DNA of 64,000 bases, taken from positions 2,718,937 to 2,782,936 of the forward strand of contig CM069436.1 of assembly GCA_035610365.1 (NCBI GenBank). The letters run 5' to 3'. The DNA comes from Aquatica leii (Eukaryota > Arthropoda > Insecta > Coleoptera > Lampyridae). The notes beneath the pieces are model-generated. The model was not told the DNA's origin and searched no databases. It saw nothing but the letters and a program-made list of their open reading frames with translations. Both the position numbers and the translations under genes were made by a program. Positions within the stretch are counted from its first letter, which is position 1; each line of letters begins with the position of its first letter. Below, piece by piece: positions 1 through 11,010 of the stretch.

Positions 1-849
1 AATAATTATCTTTATTCTGTTGTTTCAACTCTTTCGCTACGTCCTCAAACTGTGGAATGTGTAGGCGACACGAACATTTTGTTACTTTAACTGCTTTTTA
101 ATAATAACAAAGTGCTATTTTTGTAATGCCAGTTAATTTTTCCCTTTATCATCTTAATCTTAATACGTTTTTCATTAACTCGACCGGTAGTAAAAGTAAT
201 GACGTTTTCCGTTTAATGAAAAATTATCAATTAAAATCTTTTTCTTCTGTCATTAATTAAGCTCGTAGCAGTTAAACTAAAAAATTATTGCTTAGTATAA
301 TACACATTAATTTTACTGAAATAAGTATGTTGTAAAAACGGTTACTGTTTTTAATTATTTTTAAGATGAATACTAATACTATAAAACATTTATAATTTGA
401 TTAATTGACGATTAGTTTTCAATAAAAGCTACATTAGTCTACAAAAAAATTCCTGCATCGGAATATAAACCCCATTTTTGCCATCACCCACGATTTTCTT
501 TTCTGGCGAGCCCCCCACCTATTTTTCTTACTGTTCGAGAATAATTATGACTATAAATTTGGATGAGTGAAAAGAATCATTTTAGCTATAAAGAATAATA
601 AATATAAAGAATAACACAAGTCTGCAAAAAAAGAGCTGTTTTGGTTTTTTTGCGTAATTCTTATTGTAACGAATTTTATTATTATTAAAACTACTTAATT
701 TATTTACACTAAAGTCACGTACAAGGTTACACTCCGTATATTTATCTCTACACACGCGCTAATTCCTTATTTATTTAAACTTGAATAATCTTCTTAAAAT
801 TGCCGTCTTCACATTACGGGAATAACTGACCTACGATTTGTTTGTACCG
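1..849. other. Unassigned AT-rich DNA
   Basis: No open frame, RNA gene or repeat that I recognise. It ends where the LTR-like unit beginning TGTTACAAG starts at 850. Confidence 0.5.
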
Positions 850-2179
850 TGTTACAAGTTTTTGCTGGTTACGAACCTGCACGGCCAACTCCCAATAGTC
901 GGAGAGAGGGGTAGGTTTTCTAGACAATAATGAAAAGATAATTAAGGGCGCCAGAGCTTATCCAAAAGTACGTCTGTCTGCTCACAACAGAAATGGTAAT
1001 AAACTTGTAACTAGCTGTTAAGTTCGTAACTGCTGAAAGAAACGAATAAAAGAGAAAAACTAAATCGTTAATAACAATTGCACTTTAATTACTCGATCAA
1101 ATATATCTATATCTTATATGTCTAAATATAGTCGAAATTAAATAGCCACATCTAAGCAGACGCTAGTGAGAATTACAACATCGAATCACAGTAGGATAGG
1201 CAACTTACATGACATAAGTGAAGAACATGGCGACGAATAGTTCGCAGTAAATATCGTTTACATAATTAGTAATATGGCATTAACGACAATAAGGCAAAAT
1301 AATTAGTATAGCATTAACATTAAATTATCACAATAAACAAGCATAAACAGCATACGTAGTATAAGCAAATTTACTAACTAATGATATTACAATTACGATA
1401 ATCAGTACGAAGTTATGATTATTGTAAGTTTCGTGAGTAACCTCGTTGACGACGAAAGAAAATTTATGAGAAACATTTACCACCAATACAGGCGTTCCTT
1501 TTTGTGCGTAGGGGAAGTACTTCGCTTCCGTCACGTATCCTGTGTTAAGAAATTTTAAGCACAATCCGTGTCAATCTAATAGCTCACGAAATCCAAATCT
1601 ACAAAGTCATTACTTAAATTTTAAAATGTACACATAACACAAACCGAACGTCGGATGCTGTTATACCCTTTTCCTATGATTTAATTAATTCTAACAGTAG
1701 GCCTTAGAAATATTTAGAATCGTCCCAACACAATATTCGTCGAGGGTTATCTCTCGTCTTTCGGTATCGGATAGAATTCATGGGCCGGATAGTGGTAAGA
1801 ATAGCCGGTGACGAATACGAACACCCCACGATCGCAACGAAATCACAAACTTTCCCTGATGGGCTTTAAATCATAGCCAGAATGCCCTTAGTTATTAGGT
1901 GACACATGGCGGGCTGCGGGAGTAAATTAGTTATTTAAAGAAACTACATAACTTCCATCGTGTTCCTAACACGTGGATGAATTTAGAGAACGAACTTTCA
2001 CTCACGCAGCCCTAGATATTACCAGTTACAATGTTAGAGTCAAAAATGCCGGAAGTCTCATCGGAATGACGTCTGCTCAATCTAACGTAACCCGATAGAT
2101 GGCGTCAAGAAATATAAAAGCAACTTTTAATTAAATTGATATACAGGGTACTACATTATTTAAATTTATGTACGTAACA
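850..2179 (-). repeat. LTR-like unit C (3' LTR of the gypsy element)
   Basis: On the minus strand this 1,330-bp unit begins TGTTACGTACAT and ends CTTGTAACA, the TGTTAC...GTAACA ends usual for LTRs. It shares its two ends and several internal blocks (CTGGCGCCCTTAATTAT; CTCCGACT...GTTGGCCGTGCA) with the plus-strand units at 30663-31966 and 32216-33626 and with a short tail at 26489-26557. It lies just 3' of the pol remains in matching orientation, so I infer it is their 3' LTR. It holds an exon-like segment at 1481-1539 (minus). Confidence 0.65.
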
Positions 2180-2615
2180 ACCGTATTTATACATATTTTG
2201 GAAATCCTTCTCAAATGTCCACATCTTTCGGTATACGTTCTAGAACAAGGATAACAACTTCCAGAAGGCTCATGAATTTGAGAACGTTTTACTGCCCCCT
2301 CCGCAGGACTGTTCTGTCCCAGAACAGGAGACTGAATGCGACACCGGTAGAAAGCCACAACCAAGCTTGGGTACTGCCAATTGTTAATGTTCGCCACGGA
2401 TTTTTGTATAACGGCTCAGTACGTGAGTATTTCTTGGTAACCAAATAGAAAACGAAGCGTTTGTCACTACGTAGTCCTAAATCTTTTCCGACTGCTGGTT
2501 ACCGTCTTCGTAATTCATGTAACTGCCCAAACTTCTTTTTAAACACGACTGCAACCCCTATAGACATCTCAATATCCTCGTTCACGCAATGTGCGATGGC
2601 GTAATCTTTTTGTGT

Positions 2616-3116
2616 TTAGAACAGGTCTTGTTGTTCCTGGGTGGTAACTCCCAACGTAGCTTTTCCTGAACCTCCGTATAAATTCATACACTTCTCGAAC
2701 TGCACTCCTTCGATTTGATTCCTGGTTCTGCTGCTTATTACTCTGGTTCGGACCTGGACCACTATTGGCTTGCCTCTGGGTGGTTTTCGGATGGGATATA
2801 TAACGTCATTAATACGCTGCACAACTTCATAAGGGTCCTCCCATTGCATTTGCAACTTCGGCAACAAACCACATCTCCTATAGGGATTATACAACCAGAC
2901 CACGTCGCCAGGTTGGAACCCACCATTTTGTGCCTTGACGTCATAACTAGTCTTCATACTGTCGCTGGCAATTTGTGTGTTTTTACGGAATTTTTCATGT
3001 AATTCGTCTAGCGTCTTGGTCAGCTTGCTGACGTAGTCTTCACCAGCAACTTCTTCTTCTGGTCTTCGTCCAAATTGGAGGTTGCATGGCAGTCGTATTT
3101 TGCAACCGAGCATCAC
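2616..3116 (-). pseudogene. gypsy integrase C-terminal region (fragment)
   Basis: A 166-codon frame starting near an LPCNLQFGR motif, which in gypsy integrases (usually LPCDLLFGR) follows the catalytic core. It continues through a basic helical stretch to FQPGDVVWLYNP, the GPY/F-like chromatin-end domain, and on to PYEVVQRINDVIYPI. It is the last pol domain before the 3' sequence and LTR. The upstream core at 3156 is in a different frame, so it is a relic. Confidence 0.8.
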
Positions 3117-3155
3117 ACAGGATGGTGTTTGGCCTGTGCTTTCGTGAACGGATTA

Positions 3156-3581
3156 TCAATATGTCGTTAGGAAAAGGTGTAAGTACTGATCCCAGTCTCT
3201 TTGGTGTTCGGACGCTACTTTAGGTAAGTATTTGCCCATTGTTCGATTCATCCGCTCAATTATGCCATCAGATTGAAAATGGAGAGACTCAAAATTGCGG
3301 CCTTGATCGGAGTGTAATTCCAACGGAACTCTAAACCAGCAGAAAAACTCTTTTACTAATACTTCTGCGAATGTAGCTGCGTCCTGATTGGGAATGCCAT
3401 AAGACTGCGTCCATTTCGTAAAATAATCCATCGCCACCAGGATGTACTTATTTCCCGAATCGGATTCTGGGAACGGCCCTGCGATGTCAACCGCTACTCT
3501 TTCCAGAGGGCTTCCTATTTTTTGTATTGCTTCATGAGTGCATTTACGGCACCATTTCATGACGTCCTCTTTGCAGTTCAC
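3156..3581 (-). pseudogene. gypsy integrase catalytic core (fragment)
   Basis: The 141 codons carry the end of the zinc-binding region (CRKCTHEAIQK), then VAVDIAGPFP with the first catalytic Asp, VAMDYFTKW, and HSDQGRNFES with the second catalytic Asp. Later comes GIIERMNRTM, which normally holds the catalytic Glu. The stretch between NFES and GIIERMN is shorter than usual, so a small internal deletion is likely. Integrase inserts the cDNA into the chromosome; this copy is broken. Confidence 0.82.
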
Positions 3582-3608
3582 CCAGTAGAATCGTTCTCGA
3601 ACTTTTCC

Positions 3609-4349
3609 CTATGTCTTCTTAATGCCAAAATGTCCTCTTGATGTACCATCGCCATCGTGGAGATGCTTTAACACTTCTGACACCCGGCTCTTTGGCACTA
3701 CCAACTGTAGTCTGCTTCCCGTGTCTTCGACACTTTCTAAGGTTCGCTTAAGAAGACCGTTTTCTACTATCAAAAAGTCCCACTGCGCCCAGTACGCTTT
3801 GATGTTTCTGCCCAAAGCACTCACTTCCTCCCAAGTTGGTCGTCGGCCGTTTTCTGTCCAGTTCAGGAGTAATCTTATTTCAAGGTCGTTTTCTTGTTCG
3901 CGATGCAATTGATCGGGTTCCCACTCGTCATCAACTATAGTAGTTCTCCGGAGGCATTTGACTTTTACTTCCAGTCGCGAACAATAACTGCAGTCCGCCG
4001 GGCATGGTCTTTTGGACAAGGCATCAGCGTTCCGATGACTGCTTCCGGCACGATGTTCTGTGTCATAGTCATACTCTTGCAGTCTCTCGATCCATCTTGC
4101 CACTTGTCCTTCCGGGTTACGGAATTACACTAGCCATTTGAAAACGGCGTGGTCTGTTCTCAGTAAAAATTTTCGTTTATACAAATATTTGTAGAAATGT
4201 TCGATGGACTTGACGACTGCTAACAGCTCCATCCTAGTCACGCAATAATTCCTTTCTGGCCTGGACAAAACCTTGCTAAAATACGCGATAACTTTTTCTT
4301 GTCCATCTTGAACCTGGCCTATGGCCAGATTGCTTGCGTCGAGATCCAA
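3609..4349 (-). pseudogene. gypsy RNase H and integrase zinc region (fragment)
   Basis: Two adjoining frames. The upstream one (4125-4349) starts with MDLDASNLAIGQV, the usual RNase H entry (D-A-S), and runs to LLRTDHAVFKWLV. The downstream one (3609-4103) continues with MARWIERLQEYDYD and HRAGSSHRNADALSKRP, the last part of RNase H with its conserved His and Asp. It then passes a Cys-rich linker into GHFGIKKT of the integrase HHCC region. A stop or frameshift near 4105-4124 separates them. Confidence 0.82.
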
Positions 4350-4367
4350 AACAAATTTTCTATCTTT

Positions 4368-4928
4368 TCATGGATAACTCAAAATCGGCGAAGTGACTAG
4401 GGCCAGTTTTAGTTGATCGAAATAATTTTGGTAGTCTTCATTCCATCTAAATTCTGCTTTTTCTTCCGTCCATTTCGTCAAAGGTTTGGTAATATTGGCA
4501 AATCTGGGTACAAATCGTCTATAATAGGTGCACAACCCAAGGAAACTTCGGACCTGATGTTTGTCGATTGGTCTTGGCCATGCTTTCACTGCTCGGATTT
4601 TGTCTGGCTCAGCCTTTACTCCATCTCTAGCTACGACGTGGCCAAGGTATTGCACTTCCTTCTTAAATACATGGCACTTCTTTGGGCTCAGTTTAAGGTT
4701 AGCCCCACGTAGTCGTTGGAACAATTCCTTCAAGTTGTTCAAGTGTTCTTCAAACGACCTTCCAACCACGATCACGTCGTCCAGGTAAACCAAGCACGCC
4801 TTCCAAGACAATCCGTACAAGATGGTCTCCATAAAAAGCTCCCACGTTGAAAAAGCGTTACACAGGTCGAAGGGCATCACAGTGAACTGCCACAAACCAG
4901 TTCCAATCGTAAAAGCTGTTTTTTTCAC
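4368..4928 (-). pseudogene. gypsy reverse transcriptase core (fragment)
   Basis: A 186-codon frame beginning KKTAFTIGTGLWQFTVMPF and PFDLCNAFSTWELFME (normally PFGLCNAPATFQRLM). It carries the intact catalytic box YLDDVIV, the thumb region with LKLSPKKCHVF and QYLGHVV, and FLGLCTYYRRFVPRFA leading to RNase H. Metal-binding Asps of the YLDD box are present, but the first catalytic Asp region lies upstream in another frame. Confidence 0.88.
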
Positions 4929-5098
4929 AATCCTTGGATTCCAATTCTACCTGCCAGTAACCACTCTTTAAATCTAACGTCGAAAACCGCTGGGATCCTG
5001 ACCAGGGTGTCTAACGTATCGTCAATCGCTGTCTTTTTTGGTCACGTCGTTTAGCTGTCTCTAGTCTACGCAAAACCTCGTTGATCCATCCTTCTTCT

Positions 5099-5781
5099 TT
5101 ACGAGTAGCACTGGGGATCCCAAGGGTTACTTGAAGGTTCAATCACGCCTTCTCTCTCCATATCCGTAGTTATTTGTTTGGTTTCCTCTCTGTTTGCCAA
5201 AGGAAGTCTGCGTGGATGTTGTCGTATCGGCCGAGCGTCTCCGGTATTAATTTTATGTTTCAACACGTTAGTTCTTCCTTTGGAACCACTCTCCAGCGCG
5301 AACACATCTTAATACTCTTGGATCAACACTTTAACTTTAGCCAGCTGGTCTTGGCTGAGGTTTTGGCATTTAGTGGTAAGAATGTTCAATAGATGTTGTG
5401 GACACTTCTTCGGCGACGTATCTTCGTTATACTTCACGCATCTCACAATTTGAGAAACTGACGTGCATTGACCTACCACGGTCTTCTTTTTCAACGTTAC
5501 AGGATCTTAGTTGATGTTTAAGATCTTTACTGGCATCGTGTTTTTTACTCGTACTAAAGTTCTGCCAACGAGTAGTCCCTTTTCGACTAAGCCGCCCTCC
5601 ATTGGTTCAATCGCGCGTATGTAGCCTTCCCGGAGAGTTTTTCATTCAGGCGTGCCATCACCACACTTTCAGTCCTTGCAGGCAGAGTCACGTCTTCACT
5701 CAATAAGTCTCGCACGACTGCCTTCTCTGACAAATGAAAAGGAATTTCTATGTTGTTGAACATTGTATCTGCTTCTCTCAT
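5099..5781 (-). pseudogene. gypsy protease-RT linker and RT N-terminus (fragments)
   Basis: Three short frames. 5099-5305 encodes FALESGSKGRTNVLKHKINT followed by a proline-rich RRLP stretch and GVIEPSSNPWDPQC, the RT N-terminal 'fingers' of gypsy elements. 5309-5494 has CPQHLLNIL and LSQDQLAKVKVLI, the usual link before RT. 5587-5781 (LPARTESVVMARL) resembles the region after the protease. No protease active site remains. The coding trace ends near 5785 at a junction with a plus-strand relic. Confidence 0.65.
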
Positions 5782-5785
5782 GATA

Positions 5786-6640
5786 TGACAGAACTCATGA
5801 AAGAACTCGATAACAAATATCTTGCAGAAAAGTGGAGACTTTTTATTGACTCTAGCTCAACCAGTTTCAAAGCTGCATTACTAACAATAGCAACCAGAAA
5901 CCATCAATTCCTATTGCTTATGGCGTGACAATGAAAGAAACTTACAAAACAATGAACATGACTAGAATATTTGCGGTGATTTGAAGGTTGTAGCTCTTCT
6001 GCTAGGAATGTAGACCAAATACACAAAACAAATGTGCTTTCTTTGTCTGTGGAATGGTCGCGATGATAAGAATCACTACATAGTAATAAAATTGACCACC
6101 CATAAATTTACCTGTAATCGGACAGCACATCGTTCAACATGTATGTACTTCTTGTAAATCATAATAAAAACTACTTCCCACTCCAACTGGGTCTTACGAA
6201 ACAGTTTGTTGCGGCAATGAATCAAACAAATCGTAGTTTTCAATACCTAAAGGCAAATTTGGAAAGATGAAAACTGAGGACAAAATTGAAACTAGAACCC
6301 GGAAATACGAACGTTAATTAAAGATCCATTATTAAGATTGAAGCTCACGGAACGAGGACCAGCAGCTTGGGATACATTTGTGCTTCTCGAGCACAACTTT
6401 TTTGGAAACCATAAAACAGACAACTATGCAGAACTTTTGAACAACTTGCTAACAGCCTACCAGCACCTCGGTTACCAAATGTCACTAAAAATGCATTTCT
6501 TGTATTTGCATATTACCTTATTTCTGTGAAATATTGGGGCCGTAAGTGACGAACACGCTGAGGAATTACGGTTGGTTTTTGCAAAGAGTAGATAACAAAA
6601 AATGTACACAAGCAAAAACTTAGAAGCTGTACAAACTTTT
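5786..6640 (+). pseudogene. Relic of a multicopy arthropod protein of unknown function
   Basis: Scattered frames carry motifs I know from a large family of uncharacterised, transposon-like arthropod proteins: AEKWRLFIDSSSTSFKAALL (5810-5880), a Cys/Trp patch with NHYI near 6075, FVAAMNQ then SFQYLKAN near 6200-6255, FFGNHKTDNYAELLNNLLTA (6400-6460), YQMSLKMHFLYLH, and IGAVSDEHAEELR (6535-6572). The order matches the family as I recall it. At least five frame changes and stops separate the pieces, so it is dead. No function is assigned. Confidence 0.6.
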
Positions 6641-7835
6641 AAACCAAGCCATTGTCAATATTAGTGTAACTAAGGGCTCCTGAGTCATTTCAAAGATCAA
6701 TAAACATTTATAACTCACTTCCTAATTATAATACAGAATGCTTCTCACAAGAGCAATTTGTTATATTAAAAATATTTTGGTATAACTTTAGTGTTGTATG
6801 AATTTTGCCCTAGTGGTAATGTCACTTTACGGTGCGTAAAGTGACATTATCACGGTGCGTAAGTATCTTATCTCTATCTTATCACGCTAGTGTTGAGTCA
6901 ATAAATTGGGGATTTAGATGCGTTGATTGTAGGAAATTTGCTAAGCAACTTTGGTCACACACATTTTTTTTGTTGTGGAAAAATTCCTATGACGAACTAA
7001 TAAGGAATGCACGGAATATAAAAACTATACCGGATGCATATTCTGAAAATCTACGTTAGATAGAGAAATTAGTACCACCGTTTAGATTTTCGTTACTATG
7101 AGAAGCATTACGACGAATCGGAGAGCATTTCTGTTGAGATACCTTAATTGACTTCGAGAAGCTTAGCGCATTTTGCTTTTAATCAATCGTATAAAACAGA
7201 GCAATTTATTTATGGTAACTATGTATATTTGGATCAGTTTAATTTGCAGAAATTTTAAAGAGATTTGTGTTGAATGTGCCATTAGCTAATCGCATGTTCG
7301 GAACTCTGTTGTACGTACCCTGTTCATTATATATAATTATTTGTTTTAAGGTCGGTGGTACGCACACACAATTTGACACATATATACTACGTTCGTTATC
7401 ACGACTGAGTTACAGTATTTTTGCACGTAACAAGTTAAAGAGTGCAGTTTTGTTGTACTCACTAACGTTGTTTTATTTGAATAAAATTTTAAGCTAGTTG
7501 TTGCTTATGTGTACAAAATGTTGCCTAATTTAAGAGTCCTGCATTGTTAACTGAATTGCCTAAGCCTTAATTCATATTTTTCTTTTTCTCTTTATTTTTA
7601 ACTTTAACTTGTGTTTTTCGATGTGTGGAGCTTCAGTGCTTGACAGATGTAAAGGGAATCTGTAGTGTATATATCTTACGTTTTGACGCTTTTATTATTT
7701 TATAATCAGCTCATCGAGGATCACCTACGACTCCCTCTCGAAAGCTCTAGGCTGTCGCCTACTGTAGGTTATGATTTTATTAACGTAACAAATTCAATGT
7801 AGTTAATATTATCTTTTACACAACCTTTACACATA
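6641..7835. other. Unassigned DNA with one perfect hairpin
   Basis: No coding trace recognised; the small open frames at 6832-7059 and 7267-7497 show no family motif. The only clear structure is the 15-bp-arm hairpin at 6817-6849. The stretch ends at the TA that precedes the Tc1-like element. Confidence 0.5.
6817..6849. repeat. Perfect 15-bp inverted repeat, 3-bp loop
   Basis: The arm TAATGTCACTTTACG is followed after a 3-base loop by its exact reverse complement. No T-run follows and no gene is adjacent, so a terminator role is not suggested. Confidence 0.8.
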
Positions 7836-8010
7836 CACTCGCGGTCAATGAAAATAGATATATTCAGGTAGAAATGGAAGTACGTGGTCACAGACAGAAA
7901 AGTACCATGACCCTTATAATCTCTGAGGTTAGAAACACCACAGTATCTATGATTTGTCATTTACTTTTTATACATTAAATACTCAATTATTTCAATTATA
8001 TATGAATATA

Positions 8011-8373
8011 CAGTGTGTCCGAAAAGTATGGAATATATTATAGAAGTCGATAAATATGCACTTTACACGAAAAAGTTGTAAATAAAAGTTGTTTATCACT
8101 TAGTTATCTACCACCTGGGAGATATCAATTTAAATTTTTGCTGTAAACAAAATCGCAACGAATAACACTTAGATTTTTTTAAATGGCAAGGCACGTCTTT
8201 ATTATACTCATTTGATAGAGTCTTTTTTTCTCTTTTCAACCATATGAAACTTGAATACCTTTACATCAAAAAATTTTCAAGAAAAACAAGGACATGTCTA
8301 ACATCAATTTATTTTACTGAGCAGTATTAATCAGGTACGTAATATATAGTATTGAAACGATTGAATGCACTGT
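8011..8373 (+). repeat. Left terminal inverted repeat of the DD41D element
   Basis: About 363 bp that pair with 9541-9902 reversed, with only scattered substitutions and a short indel near the inner end. The match breaks just after GAATGCACT. Confidence 0.88.
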
Positions 8374-8447
8374 CACAATAGCAAATATTAAACTTTAAAT
8401 ATCTTTACATAAAATTGTTATAACAAAAAAATGTATTTAAACTAAAC

Positions 8448-9500
8448 TTACAATAACTGTTCAAAATGTAAACCATTCATAATTTGACAGTGGTAAATTC
8501 GTTTTTTAAAACCATCGATTGCTTTTGAAATCATATCTCGAGTTATAGCTCTTATCTCAACTCTAATGCGATTTTTCAAATCTTCAACATTATCAGGTCT
8601 ATTTACATAAATTTTGCTTTTAATATAGCCCCAAAGAAAAAAATCTAGTGGACTTAAATCCGGCGAGCGAGCAGGCCATTCTATCGTACCTCTTCTGCCT
8701 ATCCATGTATTTTGAAAAGTATTATTAAGAAAGTGGCGGACATTAACTCCAAAATGTGGAGGTGCCCCGTCTTGTTGAACTTCGTGTGGAAATAACTCGG
8801 CCAAAGCAGGAACTAACTCAAATCTTAAGAAATCGAGATAAATATTCGCCGTTAAACTACCTTCAAAAAAAGATGGCCCCAAAATTTGACTTCTAATCAT
8901 TCCTACCCAGACGTTGACTTTCTGCTGGTATTGGGTGTGTCCTTCTAGATACCAGTGAGGATTTTGTGAAAACCAGTAACGTGTGTTTTGTTTGTTAATT
9001 GTGTCGTTTAAACAAAACGTGGCCTCATCAGTAAAAAGGATATTTTTATAAAAATGTGCATCTTGTTCAAGTTTGTTTGTTATTGTTTCACAAAACTCCA
9101 GCCTTCTGTCCAAATCGTCTTCAAATAATTCTTGAACTACACAAGCTTTATAAGGATGAAATTTTTCTTTTTTTAAAACGTCATGTACAGCCGATTTATT
9201 CAAATTATGGTCTCTAGCAATTTGCCGAACAGAAATTTGTGGATTTTCCTCAACAGACAAGAACACATTTTCTCGTTCCACATTACTTAATGACAAAGGT
9301 CTACCAGTTCTACTCGCATCTTTCACCGAACCTGTCTCTTGAAATTTCCGCCAAATTTTGCTTACCGTGGACTGCGAAATGTTTAATTCTGGATGCAAGT
9401 TATTAAATAAATTACATACTTCGTCTTGGGTTCTTCTTCTATCTCCATATCCCAGAATCAATAAAATTTCAATTCTATGTTTCTCAGATAATTGAGCCAT
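8448..9500 (-). CDS. Mariner-family transposase, DD41D type
   Basis: A 350-residue protein that should cut and paste its own element. The N-terminus holds two helix-turn-helix units (about residues 1-55 and 70-112), joined by a GRP motif at 66-68. The catalytic domain has FTDEATF (Asp158), QQDGAPPHF (Asp244) and SPDLSPLDFFLWGY. Taking Asp286 as the third catalytic residue, by alignment with Mos1, 41 residues lie between it and Asp244, giving DD41D. The start lies 41 bp inside the right inverted repeat, so the repeat probably holds the promoter. No stop or frameshift is present. Arthropod copies are often labelled Tc3-like transposase. The DD41D count is seen; activity is inferred. Confidence 0.93.
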   Translation of the reverse strand: MAQLSEKHRIEILLILGYGDRRRTQDEVCNLFNNLHPELNISQSTVSKIWRKFQETGSVKDASRTGRPLSLSNVERENVFLSVEENPQISVRQIARDHNLNKSAVHDVLKKEKFHPYKACVVQELFEDDLDRRLEFCETITNKLEQDAHFYKNILFTDEATFCLNDTINKQNTRYWFSQNPHWYLEGHTQYQQKVNVWVGMIRSQILGPSFFEGSLTANIYLDFLRFELVPALAELFPHEVQQDGAPPHFGVNVRHFLNNTFQNTWIGRRGTIEWPARSPDLSPLDFFLWGYIKSKIYVNRPDNVEDLKNRIRVEIRAITRDMISKAIDGFKKRIYHCQIMNGLHFEQLL

Positions 9501-9540
9501 ATTTCAAGCACTAACAAATAGCAAAGTGTGACAGTGTTCT

Positions 9541-9902
9541 AAAGTGCATTCAATTGTTTCAATGCTACATATTACGTACCTGATTAATACTGCTCAGTAA
9601 AATAAATTTGTTAGACATGTCCTTGTTTTTCTTAAAAAATTTTTGATGTAAAGGTATTCAAGTTTCATATGGTTGAAAAGAGAAAAAAAGACTCTATCAA
9701 ATGAGTATAATAAAGACGTGCCTTGCCATTTAAAAAAAATGTAAGTGTTATTCGTTGCGATTTTGTTTACAGCAAAAATTTAAATTGATATCTCCCAGGT
9801 GGTAGATAACTAAGTGATAAACAACTTTTATTTACAACTTTTTCGTGTAAAGTGCATATTTATCGACCTGTATAATATATTCCATACTTTTCGGACACAC
9901 TG
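9541..9902 (-). repeat. Right terminal inverted repeat of the DD41D element
   Basis: Mirror of 8011-8373. Its inner edge lies about 40 bp upstream of the transposase start. Confidence 0.88.
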
Positions 9903-10106
9903 TATATATAAACAATTAGATATATAAATTATTACAAAAAATTATCTACATATTAATACTTAGGTAATGTTAAATGCTAAAAATTATAAAGTGTCCAAAA
10001 TGACACGAAGCAAATATGAACAATTTTATTTAAGGTTCAATTGCTTGTATTACTGTAATATTAAGTTACTTATTCTTTTCATCAATTTTTATACAATACT
10101 TATAGA

Positions 10107-10961
10107 GACAAACTGTTAGACGGTGGATTACGAGAAGTGAAATGGGAAAATTAGATACTGATTGTCCTGGAAGAGTTCGTATAAGTACCAAAGTTGAAGA
10201 TTACGCCATATGCACACTACCGATGCAGCAGTTCCAATACGTAAAAATTTAGGAATGAGTTGTAGTGTGTGAACTATCCGAAGTCGGCTGCACGAGGTAG
10301 GCATACATAATCGACAACCCGCCCGAAAAATTGTTTTAATTCCTGACCAAGCCATTGCACGATTAATATTTTGTCAAAAAAATATAGATAGAGACTGGTC
10401 CAATGTTATAGTTTCTAACAAAAAAACATTTTCGTTGTCTTAGGATGCTCCTGTTCAACTATATCGACGAAATGGAACGCAATATAGTGTTGAAAACGTT
10501 CTTCCAAATAAAAGCAGCCTGCGAATCAACACAGGATTTTGGGGTTAATTGTCTAAAGATGGCCCAGGAAAAATTACAAGGATTATTCCACCTAGATTTA
10601 ATTCGAATGAATACATCTGAATATTAGAAGATGTATGTTACCTACGGTGAAGACAATTTAACCTGAAGAAGAAATGGACAACATAGTTTTAGTGCAAGAT
10701 AACTGCAGTATACACACAGCCCAAATGGTTAATAAATGGTTTGATGACCACCCCGAAATTCAATTGTTACCATGGCCAGCAAAATCACCTGGGATTAACC
10801 CGATTGAGAATCTATGGGCTGCCATGGTAAAAAAATTGTGTGCAGAAACTATCTCAACATATCACATCGTGGGAATCATTTCGGTACCGGAAACCTTGTA
10901 AATGGTATGAGGAGACGTCTAGAAGAATGTATTAATAATAATGGGTATTACACAAAATACT
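10107..10961 (+). pseudogene. Tc1-like transposase, decayed
   Basis: Pieces in several frames: TVRRWITRSEMGKLD and PGRVRISTK (HTH region), HTTDAAVPIRKNLGMS, SRLHEVGIHNRQPARK, and DAPVQLYRRNGTQYSVENVL. Then comes the open frame 10674-10901 with VQDNCSIHTAQMVNKWF and LLPWPAKSPGINPIENLWAA. The second Asp and the final Glu are present with 35 residues between them. The first catalytic site, normally FTDEKTF, reads VSNKKTF, so the catalytic Asp is lost. SPG replaces the usual SPD. The trace continues to about 10961 (NGMRRRLEECINNNGYY). Confidence 0.85.
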
Positions 10962-11010
10962 CAGGTGGCAATTTTTGTATTTGATATCATCATATGTATT
11001 ATATTATATA

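Larger units (their letters stand above)
850..5785 (-). mobile_element. Ty3/gypsy LTR retrotransposon, 5'-truncated and broken
   Basis: Reading on the minus strand, the pieces run in gypsy order: RT N-terminal region, RT core, RNase H, integrase zinc region, integrase core, integrase C-terminus, about 0.4 kb of 3' sequence containing a GGAGGGGGCAGT purine stretch, then one LTR. Gag, most of the protease and the 5' LTR are missing: coding similarity stops near 5785, where an unrelated plus-strand relic begins. Each domain lies in a separate frame, so several frameshifts or stops have accumulated. Order and motifs are seen directly; the gypsy family is recognised from RT and integrase motifs. 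Confidence 0.85.
8011..9902 (-). mobile_element. DD41D mariner-type transposon, apparently intact
   Basis: It begins CAGTGTGTCCGAAAAGTATG and ends with the reverse complement, with TA on each side (8009-8010 and 9903-9904). The inverted repeats are about 360 bp and nearly identical. They enclose one uninterrupted minus-strand transposase gene. It lies within the left inverted repeat of the Tc1-like element, so it is younger than that element. Near-identical ends and an open gene suggest recent movement. Confidence 0.92.

Noticed and set aside
2715-3002. Plus-strand frames over the gypsy integrase and other pol genes (e.g. 3622-3912, 4413-4712)
   Set aside because: Antisense shadows of minus-strand pol with no motif of their own.
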